DNA of 6,434 bases from Alphaproteobacteria bacterium (GTDB lineage Bacteria > Pseudomonadota > Alphaproteobacteria > Rhizobiales > Rhizobiaceae), in the NCBI GenBank assembly GCA_030428345.1, contig JAUIBM010000179.1, positions 1-6,434 of the forward strand. The letters run 5' to 3'. The position numbers were made by a program, and so were the translations under genes. This document shows, in pieces, positions 6,398-6,434 of the stretch. The notes beneath the pieces are model-generated. The model ran no database searches. It was not told where the DNA came from and was given only the letters and a program-made list of their open reading frames with translations. Within the stretch, counting starts at the first letter, position 1. Each line of letters begins with the position of its first letter.

Positions 6398-6411
6398 TTG
6401 ACCTTGGTCAA
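6398..6411. promoter_or_regulatory. FNR/FixK-like palindromic box
   Basis: TTGACCTTGGTCAA is an inverted repeat with 6-bp arms around a 2-base centre and fits the TTGA-N6-TCAA form bound by the CRP/FNR family (FNR, FixK and related alphaproteobacterial regulators). Its centre, 6404.5, lies about 66 bp before the ATG at 6338. If transcription started near 6363 the box would be centred at -41.5, the usual activating position, with TGCTAT (6375-6370) as a weak -10 element. It could instead serve a divergent gene beyond the window end. Pattern match only; no regulator gene is in view. Confidence 0.45.
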
Positions 6412-6434
6412 GCCGTCTCCGCGCCGCCAGCCGG

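Noticed and set aside
6339..6398. Twenty extra N-terminal codons for the hypothetical gene
   Set aside because: They cover the strong ribosome binding site at 6345-6350 and probable promoter sequence. The ATG at 6338 is better placed.

Overview
The window comes from a GC-rich alphaproteobacterium, most likely of the Rhizobiales/Hyphomicrobiales type. The evidence is the gene order fabD-fabG-acpP-fabF-mltG, which is typical of that group, and alphaproteobacterial sequence details such as the STMADTIE stretch after the first catalytic histidine of FabF and a proline-rich cytoplasmic tail on MltG. Every gene I can support lies on the minus strand, so transcription runs from position 6434 towards position 1.

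In transcription order the layout is as follows. A small conserved hypothetical protein (5967-6338) follows a perfect TTGA-N6-TCAA palindrome resembling an FNR/FixK box (6398-6411). A 136-bp gap carries a candidate fabD promoter and a GC stem-loop. Then come fabD (4889-5830), fabG (4134-4871), a 12-helix YbfB/YjiJ-type MFS transporter (2928-4118, starting 15 bp after fabG), a 251-bp regulatory gap, acpP (2440-2676), an intrinsic terminator (2351-2379), fabF (1026-2282) and mltG (from 891, running off the window at position 1).

FabD loads malonyl groups onto AcpP, FabF condenses malonyl-ACP with the growing acyl-ACP, and FabG reduces the resulting 3-ketoacyl-ACP. These genes therefore supply carrier, extender unit, condensation and first reduction of type II fatty-acid elongation. 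MltG trims or terminates nascent peptidoglycan strands at the inner membrane, so envelope lipid and wall synthesis sit side by side.

The core genes are ordinary, intact housekeeping genes, and I see no new defence, mobile or biosynthetic system. The points worth a second look are non-coding or contextual: (1) a multi-block sequence shared by the regions upstream of fabD and acpP, in the same orientation, which may be a common control element; (2) an MFS transporter inserted between fabG and acpP; (3) an 8-bp-arm inverted repeat upstream of acpP overlapping that element; (4) a strong terminator between acpP and fabF; (5) the FNR/FixK-like box upstream of the hypothetical gene. No rRNA, tRNA, CRISPR or insertion sequence was seen.
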